From: Roridomyces roridus
Lineage: Eukaryota; Basidiomycota; Agaricomycetes; Agaricales; Mycenaceae
Reading direction: 5' to 3'
Length of the DNA stretch: 64,000 nucleotides
NCBI GenBank assembly: GCA_029378245.1
Contig: JARKIF010000002.1
Span: 372,001 to 436,000, forward strand
The translations under genes and the position numbers were made by a program. Under the pieces are notes generated by a model. That model was not told the origin of the DNA. It made no database searches and saw nothing but the letters and a program-made list of their open reading frames with translations. The number at the start of each line of letters is the position of its first letter. Within the stretch, counting starts at the first letter, position 1. Shown one piece after another: positions 1 to 11,340 of this stretch.

Positions 1-1
1 T

Positions 2-60
2 GATATCGCGTTAAGCCGGGTAATAACCCAAGGGCTTATTGCGATATCGCTGGGCAACGC
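2..60. repeat. Hairpin repeat, copy 1
   Basis: Positions 2-9 (GATATCGC) and 42-49 (GCGATATC) are reverse complements, and TTAAGCC/GGCTTATT lie inside them as a second stem block. A diverged copy in the opposite orientation lies at about 5685-5752. The two copies differ in sequence but both keep the stem. The outer part (the stretch with CCCAACA and the GCCCAGC box) is also shared. This is probably the end of a dispersed repeat. Confidence 0.45.
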
Positions 61-654
61 ATAAAGGGGTGTCCTGCTGCTGTTGGGTAGGTTTCTCGGC
101 CTCCCGGCATCGCAGTGAGCGATCAAAAAAGGTTGATATGCCTTTTGCCGTTCCTCACGACCTCCGGCAGGCTCGGCACACTGATGGCGAGTGAATAATT
201 GAATAAAAGTGCCTTTCTCGGGCGCCTAAAATTACAAGCCAGTAAATAAAATAAACAGTGATTAGACGCGCCAAGAGAAAAAATGACTATTTAAGCGCCA
301 GCGGCGCTTGCGTCCCGCCCGCCGCCCGCCCCACAGGCACAATTCGCTACTGTACAGAAAATCACGCCCTACGCATCCGCACTGATCCTGCCGCCGCCGC
401 ACCACCGCCTACGCCCTCACCGTACGCGCCGCCCCGCCCGCCGCGCTCGCCGCCCCGCCCCCGTACCCCTGCCCTACGCCCAACTAGCGCGCTTGTTGTC
501 GAAAACCGCCTGCTGTTGATGTTTACCCCCGAGTAGCATGTAATCTGTTCCTTGTCAGCGGCTTGAATGAAAAAAAAAACAAAAACGATACAATGATGGT
601 AATAAAAAGAGAAGAAAAAAAGCAGAAATGATGGGGACCACGCAGCGGCCTACG

Positions 655-1250
655 CGGGTTGGGAGTCCCAAGGGCGAGTCTCTTCCCGGCGGATTACGGC
701 TTGCGAGACGAAATGGGATGGGAAAAAGGGGGGGAAAGGGATAAAAAGCGAATGGATGCCTACCTGGTGGCGCCGCTACCGTTCGCATCCTCTGCTCGCT
801 CCTACTCTGTCGCAGTGTGCGGTGTAGTCGTCGTCGTGCCCGCATGATCGTTTCGACCTCATAGAGCGTGCTCCCGGCGTCGCACCTCCTGCGCCATCCA
901 CTTGCCCGGAGGCTTGCAGCCCTCCGTGCTTGCCTCCACAGAGACGCACCTCGGAATCATACGACTCCCTGCCACGTCACCGACCCGAATCTGCCGACTC
1001 TGCACTCCAAGACAACTGAGCATGAGGGGGACCTTGTTTCAGCGGGTGGTGTGTGTGGTCGAGAAGTGGGAGAGGGCGCGTGAAGCACTAATGAGGGAGT
1101 ATCATGTCGACTGTGGACAGTAATTAGAGGTAGGGTATATATACATATAGTGAGCAAAAGAATGAGGGAAGCGCTGGCCGACGCGGCTTGGGAGTCCCAA
1201 GGGAGTGAGTCTCTTGCCTCCGGTTTACGGTGCGCGAGGGAGGAGGGAGG
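655..1250. repeat. Imperfect direct duplication
   Basis: The block GGGAGTCCCAAGGG followed by GAGTCTCTT, a CCGG-containing stretch and a TTACGG box occurs at about 660-705 and again at about 1188-1235. The spacing is roughly 530 bases. The copies are clearly related but diverged. I see no coding content in either. Confidence 0.4.
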
Positions 1251-3064
1251 GCATAGCAACGAGGACGTACCAGTAGGATAATGTGAACGTTCGTATGCCT
1301 AACATAGAGGTTGTATCGAGAGATGGCGTTCACGATGGCGTTGAGAACAAGCGCAGAGCCATAGGAATGCAGGCGGATCGACCTGAGCAACGTGTAGGGG
1401 GGCGGCGGCGATGCCACGTAGCCAGTGGTGCCATGGCAACGCACCCGGCGTATGCGCTGTGCGCGCATGCATGGTGTCGGGGGATGAAGAGGCAATGAGT
1501 CCTGGGTCACGAATCAGCACAAAAGCCCCATATCGAGGTGCACAGCGACGCACCGGAAGATACAGTCAACATCGAACGGATTCCCGAAACCAACGGCATC
1601 AAGGGTGAGGGTGCGGCTTATAAGGCATTCTGTGCATTGCGCGGAGTAGATGTCGAGTTGTGGGAGCCGTGTAGGGAGAGCTATTGCGAGGACGACAGTG
1701 GGAAGAAGAGAAAGCTGGACGATCACATGATCCATCAACAGTCCCAATTGCACAGAAGGTAAAATCGCCGACTGCCCATTCATCCACGAGGAATAGTAGA
1801 ACCAGATATTTGAGGCATGCCAAGAGCTACATTTAAAGTTCATTCCATGTACAATACGTGCGTAAGACGATCCAGACATGATTGATTTCGGATTCGGCAC
1901 GCGTTTGAGCGCGCCCTGGACCCGCTGCCGGATGGAATTCCAGTTTGAATGGTATATATAGTTCCTTTGACTATTCAAAGTGGTTGCTCACTCCCTGAGG
2001 ATTTTATCTGGGCCCGAATGGCAGTAGCTCAGACTGGCACTCAACATGCTGAATTGACACCTTTATCTGCCAGACCTGCTCGAGTTCGGGGTTCCAGAAT
2101 CATTCTGTAAGTAAAGAGTTGTCCCAATAAAATTTTGGGCTCGGTTGGGTGGCTGGATATTCCATAAAGCTCCAAACAATGTTTCGAAGAAAGTGGCCGA
2201 AGTACCGTGAGTGCACACGGTCAGGCCTCCGGTTGTTCGCGGACTAACGTCTGTGCAACTCCATTTACCCGAATCAAGTTGAATTCCAGCAAAGGAGGAA
2301 GGTTTGAGTCCGCTGTGGAGGAAAAGATGTGCCATCACGCACTCACCACTACCACTTTTGACGTGATCCTTTTTTCTTGTGCCCTGAACTGCTGTTCTCC
2401 CCCACCTAAAGCTGTAGAACTTGTTTTACAGCTTTTTGTACCTCATATGATTTATTTCAGATTTTTGAGATGTGAGGAAGTAGACGAATATACCATCGAG
2501 CTTGTTTTGAAAAACCTGCAAACAGCCATCCATACACATCTCAAACCTCAAATCCCGTACTTCCACCTATCCTCAACCCACACATAGGCAATTCTTGCTC
2601 AAATTCTCTTCATATCTTCATTGGATGTCCGCCTACAGCCTCCAGTAGAATTCCCGAGCCATCGTTGCTGCAAACGACGAAAGGTGGGGATGCCCGAGGA
2701 GCCCGAAAAGCTGTTGATCAGACTCGTCCCGTCGAATTCTTGTGCTCCGAGCCACTCTCGTCAAGAAAAAAAAGCAATTGGTATTTCATCTATCGTAGTT
2801 ACAACATATCTACATAAGCCTGGGACGCCGGTGTAGCTTCGAACGACCTCGAACGGTCGAATGGCCAACTCCTCCCCGAACGCCTGTATGAACAGGAAGA
2901 CCGTAGCGGGCTGTAGGCAGTGGCAAGAATATCGAGTTCGAGTGAACGCGCGGCCGTGAATTGAGGCCGCCGCACCACACCGCCCATTGAATATCCCACC
3001 CGTGGAAATGCGAGTCCATAGTACGGATGGGAGTGCATTCGGCATGCAGATTGGTGCCACATGC

Positions 3065-4044
3065 TATGACGGTTCGTTTGTACAAAAATACATTTTGCGC
3101 CCGCGCGAACAATTTAGCGCGCACGCCCACTTGAGCACACGCAGACTGTAGATTACATAACTAAAGCTACGGGTACAGGTGCTATTGCCCAGCCAGCTCA
3201 TGTCCGCTCAACCAAGTTCCCCACAAAGTGTCCAGCGCTATTCCTGCACGGGAAGTGGGCACCAGTGACCTGACTCAATGGACTCCCGTGCAGAGATGGA
3301 CGGGCCTGCTCCGGAGTCTGAACACCATCCAGGTCCGTGGGAAGCGCGACAGGTTTGAGGTACTTCGCGGGTGGCGGTAAAGCTGCCGCCGGTATTCAAT
3401 GGGTCTCGTTGGTTCCGGAGGTTGGTAGAGGAGGAGGACAAGAAGGAATGTTTAGTAAGCAGCTGGGTAGCTGGCAAACAGGGACAATGATCGGCACCGC
3501 TTCGATACGTCACTTGCTGTCAATTTTTTTCTTCGTCCCACTCACCACCTCGACGGTAGTCTCGGGACCAGACTATATTACAACTGACGAAACAAGTAAG
3601 TAGTTGTATATACCTCGACGGTAGACGCGACACCGAGATTCCAGACAACGGTTCATGACTCTGAGACTCGGACCCACAGCCTAAAAATCAACCTCCACCT
3701 CTTCCTCATGGACCGCAACCCCGCTGAGCCTTGATAAAACATGGCTTGATTCGGCTTGTCGACACACTTCGCTGCTGGGAACTGGCAGCCGCTGGCAAGT
3801 CCCCAGCGGGCCGTGGTCGCATTGTGTTGGCGTTGTGCTCCTCGAATCCTCAGCTTGTGCCACACAACCTGTAGCCTTGGCTCGGAGTTGGGCTCCGAGC
3901 ATGGTGCCGAGTTGTGCCGAGCTCAGTAGTCTTGTATCTAGTTTCACGTGTCATCAAATTGATTAAATTGGCGTAGCCCATGGCGCGCGCGCTGGATGTC
4001 TCGCGCGCGTGCTAAATCAATATTTGTACAAACGAACCGTCATA
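3065..4044. mobile_element. 980-base TIR element, non-autonomous
   Basis: The left end starts TATGACGGTTCGTTTGTACA and the right end is its reverse complement (about 22 perfect bases, then weaker similarity including ATTTAGCGCGC). The element is flanked by CATGC at 3060-3064 and 4045-4049, a possible 5-base target-site duplication (6 bases if one end base is reassigned). The interior has no long open frame, so it is a non-autonomous element. A 56-base mini-insertion lies inside it at 3557-3612. The superfamily is unclear. Confidence 0.65.
3557..3612 (+). mobile_element. 56-base mini-insertion with 9-base TSD
   Basis: The segment begins TAGTCTCGGGACCAGACT and ends AGTTGTATATA. It is flanked by perfect direct repeats CCTCGACGG at 3548-3556 and 3613-3621. 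A near-identical 51-base copy lies at 17809-17859 with a different, also perfect, 9-base duplication (CTGCCAGCC). Each copy can fold into two hairpins: AGTCT...AGACT, and TACAACT...AGTTGTA. It has no obvious terminal inverted repeats and is far too short to code. It sits inside the 980-base TIR element. Confidence 0.7.
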
Positions 4045-4049
4045 CATGC

Positions 4050-5615
4050 GCGATGCAACAGCGCCAGTACAGCGAGTGCGAATAGTGGTGGATGAGGCGC
4101 TGGCAGCGGCGGAGGGTGGGCACACAACGGCAGCGACGCGTCTCGATCTGATGTGTGACAGCGAGACGACGAGCAGACATCATTCGTATACCACCAAGGT
4201 GTTGAGAGCGGTTTGAGAGAGGAATTGCACTCGAAAGAGGTCGGACGCGGGGAGACAAAGGTGCAACGTTGAGTATACCTGGAGCGACTCGGAGGCCAGT
4301 GGTAAAGGCGTCGGACCCCGAAGACATAGACATGTGAGGAGGAGGAAGGCTGCGCCGACACGAGACAATAGCGGAGTATGGGGATCGACACTTCTCCAGA
4401 ATGTACACTTCCCGGAATGCACACCCTTTTCAGCAGCTGTCCTAGCAGGATGCATGCGTGGGCCATCGTCAATTCAATAGGTACTGTCAAGATAATGGAT
4501 CAGCTGAATGTGAAGAAATAATAAAACGACGGGAAAAAGCGGCATCCGCCCACAGAGCGAGTACATCCGGGACGAAAAGAAGAGCCATAGAAATTGGATC
4601 AGTCCACTCACCTATTCAGAGTTCTAGGCTAATCAGGAGGCGACCCAGCGGGTGTGAGGCAAGAGCAAAGTCGCACAGCGGAAATGCTGCGGAATACAGA
4701 TTCCAATTTCCAAAGCATCAGGAAACACAGAGCTTGAGGCGTTGGATTGAATGCAGGTGAAAGGAGATCCCACTGAGCTCGGCGCTCATCAGCTCTTGCG
4801 TCGAGAGTCTGACTCGAGACGAACGGAGGCCAGGGAAGAACACGGTGGTGGGAAGAAGGAATGCAAGTTTACGGCATTCGGGCCTGACATCCGATCATCC
4901 AAAATCATCCCAAATGGCGCCATTCTGCATTCTGCATTTCTTTTTTCTTCGCCCACATCGTCGCCCATCCTTTGCTGCTCTCTCTCTCTCTTCGACTCTT
5001 TGCTCGTCGACCCCAGCCTTCACACCGCTCCGGCCCTACCTGCAAACCCCGAGTTTCCAGTCCCCGATCAACCGCGCCCGCGCCCCTGCCCGAGCGCCTG
5101 CATCTCCGACGGGCAACCACGCATGCATTGAGGCATCAGCATCACGATCGTCTAAACGATACGCTCGCCGTATTTGCCTGCCACCCGGATGCCCGCCAAT
5201 CCCGACTGCCGGAACCCGAAACCCGACACCCCCGCAGCCACAGCTCTGCCGCATCCACAGTACAGGTCTCAGTTGAGCAGCAGTACACGCTGCCTACTCC
5301 TGCACTACAGCTGACCCCAGCGATCGAGCCGCGCGTGCTGCCGGGCAGGGTGCCGGTGCGTAAAATTGCATGCTTTCCACACCAGTCACAGCGCGCAGGA
5401 GGATCCGCACGTGTGGGACAGGGAGGTTGTGTCCGTGCTGATACCAAAGTGTCGCCGCGCCCCCGAGCCCCGTACTGCCCAAACGCGCCTGCTTTTTCCC
5501 CGTATTTACTATATTTGATGTATCCGGTGTTTGCCGGCAGTTGAATAAATGTACGAAATAAGCAACTCCCTTTATTTCAAACTCCGATCATTTGTGGCTG
5601 CAACAAAACGGCCGT
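4050..5615. other. Gene-free stretch
   Basis: No gene can be supported. Around 4925-5040 the plus strand is strongly pyrimidine-rich (CT tracts), as in many fungal promoters and leaders, but no convincing coding sequence follows. The overlapping frames downstream are low-complexity proline/arginine/serine. It may be a promoter relic of a lost gene. Confidence 0.5.
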
Positions 5616-6345
5616 CTACGGCATCAGAAACATCCCAACAAGTGTGCCGAGCTCCCGCAGAGCAATGGCATTGATGGTGGCCAACTGCCCAGCAATAACG
5701 CAATAAGCCCCCGAGATATAACCCACCCTTATCGCGTTATAGCTACTATATGCGCTGCAGTTTGACGCTGGGCACGCCGTACTCTTCTCGTCGCCCAGCA
5801 ACGAGAGCACGAAAAAGATACGTCTATGATCCGTATCGAAATCGTGTTCGTATGCCATGAGGCAAGTCGTGACACTGTCGATCCAAGTTTCCCACTTGGA
5901 TTTGTCATTGCCATCAAACGGCGGGGGCATCCGGGCCAGCGTCATCTTTGCTGGTGCCGGGCGTGGGGGTAAGGCCTGAAGTAGCTCAGTCAGGCCATGC
6001 TGGGCGGGGATGGAGTCGGGTCGGGTAGGAAGAGGGCAAGGGGGAGAGCGGGTAGGAGGGCGGGATGGGTAAATTTGGGGAGGGTAGACCGCCTGAGGCT
6101 GGTCGTAGTGGATGGGACTGCCGTGATGGGACATGGCAGGGGCGGCGGTATGGAAAGTGTGATGGGTGGTGGAGGAAACGGCCAAGAGTTGGTCCGCTAC
6201 GGAGTTGGCTTCACGGCTAGAGGTGCCGGAAGAGGAAGAGGAGGGTGCGCGAAACGCCGTCGCGGCTTGGGTAGGAGCGGCACGAAGCCGGTGGTGAATT
6301 TCTCGGTCGTAATGCTTGCCAATAGAACAGACCCGGGCCTTCTAC
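5616..6345 (-). pseudogene. Retrotransposon Gag relic
   Basis: Reading on the minus strand from about 6345, a frame gives a serine/proline/glutamine-rich leader. The segment PPPFDGNDKSKWETWIDSV follows, then about 20 residues further FVLSLLGDEKST and CPAS. The order PxFDG...SKWxxW...FxxD...VLSLLG is typical of LTR-retrotransposon Gag N-terminal domains, in which a capsid-like protein packages the element RNA. Soon after CPASN the similarity ends and the frame runs into a hairpin repeat (5680-5752) that also occurs at position 1. No zinc knuckle, protease or reverse transcriptase is seen nearby. I take it as a truncated relic. The Ty1/Ty3 class is not resolvable. Confidence 0.5.
5680..5752. 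repeat. Hairpin repeat, copy 2
   Basis: ATAACGC...ATAAG and its near reverse complement CTTAT...GCGTTAT form a stem in this copy. It aligns with the reverse complement of 2-60 over GCCCAGC, CGCAATAAGCCC and the flanking GAAAC-CCCAACA. The stem bases differ from copy 1 in a paired way (see findings). It seems to interrupt the Gag relic. Confidence 0.4.
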
Positions 6346-6976
6346 GACTCTCCCGGTATCTGCGCGAGGGTACTCTCCGAAGATTGCCACCCGAACGCCA
6401 ACGTCTGCTATTGTGCGGGGACGGACTCAACGTTTCCCGTAGCACAGCGACTGTCTATCAAAATAGTTCGACCAGAGATTGGCGCTTATTTAACGTCGCG
6501 ATTTAACGATGTGACACTTGAGGTATGAGTGGATCTTCAATTACGAGAGACCAAGTAGTGGGGGAGGGACGCCGAGGCGTATGGAAAGGATATGTCGGGG
6601 GGAGGTAAGAGCGGTATGAGGGTAGACTTTTATTATGTCACGACAAGACTTGTTTCACGCGTCCAACAGCGGTAAGATGCTGTGGATTGGGTAGTGCGCT
6701 ACTAAAGCTCGTAAAATGAACTGAATAAAAGTCTAGGAGAGGGTACAGAATACGACGACTAGCTACTGCTTTTATACTATGAGGAATAGATCTACCATGC
6801 TACACTAATTGTCCTGGTGTCCAACATGCGCTATTGTCCCGCGCCTTTGTCGTCTCCTATTGTCGTGTCTCCACCATGTCCTTCATAGAAGCCTGTCATG
6901 ATCGGACAGTTCACTGATCGGAAACTCCTTCCCTTATCCACGCTGTCGTTTATAATTATGAAACGATCCCACATCT
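6346..6976. other. Gene-free stretch
   Basis: About 630 bases between the Gag relic and the end of the broken TPR gene. I see no coding signal and no repeat structure. Confidence 0.5.
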
Positions 6977-7517
6977 TTAAATAATGTCTTCCTCGGCTTC
7001 TTCCTCAATCCGATCGAGACGGGGTTCCCATGACTTTAACGCTGTACGGCGCCAATGTATATCGGGTTTATTTGGCGTTGTCACGTGCGCAAATAGGTCA
7101 GCGCGTGACACATGTAAGTCTTGCAGGTGACTCTTCAAAAGAAACAGTGCCTCCATATTCCTTGATGTGTGTTGCAGAAAGCGTACCTGAACCACATATC
7201 CTGATCACCTGTAAAGACCACATAAGTAGGCTAGTTAGCCCTGTACCTAGGGGGGGTAGTACAGGGCTAATTAGCCCTGGCTCGTGCTTCTACACCAGGC
7301 TTCTACACATGCTTCTACAACTCTAGAAATGCCTGCAAGTCTTATGCTCCTACTGCCTTGGAGACAATAAGACAAGTCCTTGCCGGCAAACTCGGCATCT
7401 AGCTGGGTATCATCAATTTTTGATGGAGGGGTAAATTAGTGATATCTCTGCCAAATTTGAAGCACAATAGTGGCAGAAATCATGATTGGGCTTCAGCCAC
7501 TGATCAGATCTCATCAA

Positions 7518-7745
7518 AATGATTGATGGCATCAAAACACAGAAGCCGTAGAGGATGGCATAGGTGGCCACATATCAGCACATTTATGGCTGTTGATCAC
7601 ATTACATCAATGATTGATCCCATCACCCAAAATGATTGATGGCATCAAAACACAGAAGCTGTAGAGGATGGCATAGGTGGCCACATATCAGCACATTTAT
7701 GGCTGTTGATCACATTACATCAATGATTGATCCCATCACCCAAAA
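7518..7745. repeat. 113-base tandem duplication in the left TIR
   Basis: The block starting AATGATTGATGGCATCAAAA is repeated head to tail with a period of 113 bases (GATTGATGGC at 7521 and 7634). The right inverted repeat has only one copy, so the duplication arose after the arms were formed. The two units are almost identical (GCCGTAG versus GCTGTAG). Confidence 0.8.
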
Positions 7746-7926
7746 TGCAAAGTTGTAGTACAGCTCAAGAGCTACAAGAGTTGTCAGTAAACTTGTACCT
7801 AGAAGCGTCCCCATCACCCATAGAATGGACAACATTTAATAATCAGTGGCATCTGGAGTCTGGACTGGATTCACAGATATGCCAAGGCCAGTGGGACGCA
7901 GCTACCCACCCAGGGGTTGTCTCCAT

Positions 7927-8020
7927 GGTCATTTGGCTCAATGGTATCTTGCTCTTATGTTATCAACTATATTTTTGGAGTGGTCAGCAGTTCAAGTCCC
8001 AGCCCTGCTTTTTTTTTTCA
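7927..8020 (+). other. tRNA-like Pol III promoter remnant
   Basis: TGGCTCAATGG at 7934-7944 fits the A-box consensus and GTTCAAGTC at 7990-7998 fits the B-box. A run of ten or more T residues (8009-8019) follows as a possible Pol III terminator. The T-arm and acceptor bases do not pair well, so this is not a working tRNA gene. It could be a decayed tRNA or the head of a tRNA-derived SINE trapped inside the TIR element. Confidence 0.3.
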
Positions 8021-11000
8021 CTTCACAACTTGTTACACACCTCAACCCATTCCATCTATCACCCTGGCCCCATTTGAGTGCAAAAATAAGTCTAGTTGTT
8101 CATCTGGATCCACCTATGCAGCTGATCAGACCCTTTTGATGCCGAGTCCTATTTGGGACCACTACTCCAAGTGGCCCAAAAAGGAAGTTTTGCCCAATGC
8201 ACCTACTCCATGCAACCCTGTACAGCAGCCAATGTCAGGAGAGGTTCTATGGGTGTATTAATGTCATTTACAAGCCCCAAATGCCCATAGGTCAGCAATG
8301 CCAGGCTGATACATCAGTGTTTGTTGGGCAGGGGAAGTCCCCGGTATTTCATGGCTATTTGCGATCCATTCTGGCTGGGAATCATGTTGGCCTGCTCATG
8401 CTTTGTCCTTGGTCTCCTTGAAAGCTTGTTACTGGGGTCTATGCCACAATATGGTTGAGAGACACCAGGGTTGATTGGAGATCAATTGCTGGTTTGAGGC
8501 CCTTTCTCCTTGAGAGGATAATCTGTAAAGGACTTCTAAATTTTGTTTCAGACTTTATAAGCCCGAAATGGTGCAAATCTGGAGTAGCCTGGGGTCAAAA
8601 CTACTGATTAGAGTGAGTTTTCCTCTGACAGTGATACAGTCCCATTCCTCAGACTCAGGATGTCCCTGGGTTGCCAGCTTGTCTTATATTGCTCAGGTAT
8701 CCCAGACAGCCATTCCTACCATACAAGATCACACTTTGAATCCTGTACATTCCTTGAATAAAGGAGATCAACCTGAGAGTGATCAATGAATTACAGGTCA
8801 AGGGGTTGGTCAAATGGGCTGATGGTGGGCTCTAATGAACTCTCCCATCTCAGAGGATTCAGAACATATATAGTTTCACATGGGTTGCCTCATTGGTTGT
8901 TGAGTTATGAACATTTGTATGATGAACACTCCACTTTGAGTGGTGTGCATATATGCTACTCAACTTGCTCTCGGGCTCAACCAGTGCACCTGCAAATCTC
9001 AACCAGCCTGGGACAATGAATACATATTCTGGACCAGTTTTTCAAGGGGAATCCATTTTTCATATCCCCAGAAGCTGAAACTCCACCTGGGAGCCAGTAT
9101 CAAGGGAATGATCCAAATTTGATCACATACATATCTCAGCTTCCTGCTGTATTCTTAGTAGGTATCCTGGCCTCTAACTGAACTTTGAGTTCCAGGATGC
9201 TCTCTTACCCTGTTTGTATCATCACCCTGCCTAGAGATAATGTAGTATACCACAAACATGAAAATGGAGGATGTTCAGGTTAAACATGCTCTTGGTCTTG
9301 TAGGTAACATTCTTAACCTATTCAGAAGTATTGAGATGGTTCTAATATAACTTCTGGACAAAGAGATCAAGGCCTGTCCCCTACTACTGGCCTCATACAC
9401 CAGCATCAGCTTGAAGATCATGGCCTCTGAAATGGCCTCAGTATCACTCTCAGGCAAGAACTAGTGTATCAATAAGCAGTGTCTATACTCCCCCTACTCA
9501 TTTGAAGTGACAAGGGGCATTTGGGAAATCAAATTCAACATGATATCATCCTCTCCAAAAAAATCAGTTTGTGTGGCTGTTATAGGCAGGGTAAGGTATC
9601 CCTCTGGCTCCAAAAGCATGCTATATCATGAGTAACATCTCAAGGCAGATGCCCAGCACTTTAGTTCATACACAATCCCACCAGTGTACAAGATACCAGT
9701 GAAAAACCGCAGAATTTCCTTTCTGGGACTTGGGAGTAGTGGCCAAATTGGGAATGTCACTGAAATCAGACTGTATTCTGGAGGTTTCTGGGCAAGGGTA
9801 CCAACCAGAAGTGTTGTATCTCATAAAAGCACATTCACAACAAGGGTTGAAGCATCATTTGGGTGTGGATTGGGTGAGGGACAAAAGAAATTGCCTAGAG
9901 GGAGGATTGATCTTGAGACCTTGAGCAAAAGGAACAATAGAAGAAGCGACAGAGTAACAAGTAGACTATGCATGGAATGATGGTGGTGGGTTAGGAGCAT
10001 TGATCACCGATGAGGGACCCAGCACTCACACCTTGCTTATCAGTGATTCTTCAATGTTCTCCATTCTGTGGGTGATGGGAGCACTTCTAGGTACAAGTCT
10101 ACCGGCAACCCCTGTAGCTCTTGAGACTGCAACTTTGCATTTTGGGTGATGGGATCAATCATTGATGTAATGTGATCAACAGCCATAAATGTGCTGATAT
10201 GTGACCACCCATGCCATCCTCTACAGCTTCTGTGTTTTCGATGCCATCAATCATTTTGATGAGATCTGATCAGTGGCTGAAGCCCAATCATGATTTCCGC
10301 CATTATTGTGCTTCAAATTTGGCAGAGATATCACTAATTTACCCCTCCATCAAAAATTGATGATACCCAGCTAGATGCCGAGTTTGCCGACAGGGACTTG
10401 TCCTATCTTCTCCAAGGAAGTAGGAGCATAAGACTTGCAGGCATTTCTAGAGTTGTAGAAGCATGTGTAGAAGCCTGGTGTAGAAGCACGAGCCAGGGCT
10501 AATTAGCCCTGTACTACCCCCCCTAGGTACAGGGCTAACTAGCCTACTTATGCGGTCTTTACAGGTGATCCTGATTCAGATGCCACAAAATTGATTGCCT
10601 CACAGACTCGAGCCATATCATAAAGAATATGGGCATGCAAGTTTGTAGCATCTTGTTTCGTGGATTCATTGACCTTGACCAATGCATCATCGAGTGATCC
10701 AGCCCACCAATAACACTGAGATAGAGACAACTTGCATTGATGCAACTCCCAGACGTATGCTTGATTTAGAGGGGCTGCCTCTTGGCAACGGGCAGTAATT
10801 GATTCCATTAGGTTCAGGACAATATTACGTTTTGAGGGCAGAACAGCTGGAAAAACTGCCTTGATATTGTCTAGCAGTTTGTACAGGCGGTATGGTTTCA
10901 GAGTCGAGTCAGCCATCAGGGAGAATACAGTGTGGCATAACAGAGATATCATGGCATCATGAGGGCCTAAATGGAAGATATCTTGCATCAAAAGTTTATT

Positions 11001-11340
11001 GTAGTAATCATTTGGGGTGCTCAGATATATCTGAATGACCTCTTCAACACTCAGGCTCTTGCACAAATTCAGGTGGTTGCCAGCATGCAGTGATAGGGCA
11101 GGAACTTTGACCCGTGTCATTTTGCTAGGCTCCAAGAATGTCCGCAAACTCTCCATGCCCAAGGTACTATCAAGTTGTTGAGTTAGATGAAGATAGGCCC
11201 AGACGAGATGGAGGAATTCGACAGAAAATTCTTCCGGGTACAATTGTGCAAGGTCACGGAATAAAATGATGGTGTCTGCAAAGATCAACAGAGAAAGTTC
11301 ATTAGCTTCTGCAAGATTGCATAGCTGATTGTCATGAAAC

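Larger units (their letters stand above)
1..3064. other. Gene-free stretch
   Basis: I see no supportable gene. Open frames here are short, proline/arginine-rich and overlap on both strands, with no recognisable domain or plausible exon chain. The stretch holds a hairpin repeat at its very start and an imperfect direct duplication around 655-720 and 1180-1245; both are listed separately. Confidence 0.6.
7206..10567. mobile_element. 3.36 kb TIR element with 8-base TSD, non-autonomous
   Basis: The element is flanked by ATCCTGAT at 7198-7205 and 10568-10575, a perfect 8-base target duplication. The ends are CACCTGTAAAGACC and its complement. The inverted repeats run inward for about 530-635 bases (7206 to about 7840; about 10036 to 10567). 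They are long and slightly diverged, and the left one carries a 113-base internal duplication. The 2.2 kb interior has only short frames and no transposase. An 8-base duplication with CA...TG ends suggests hAT or a similar superfamily. It lies in the last exon of the TPR gene. Confidence 0.85.

Noticed and set aside
4972..5544. A 190-codon plus-strand frame rich in proline, arginine and serine
   Set aside because: Low complexity, overlapped by equally long frames on both strands, and no recognisable protein features.
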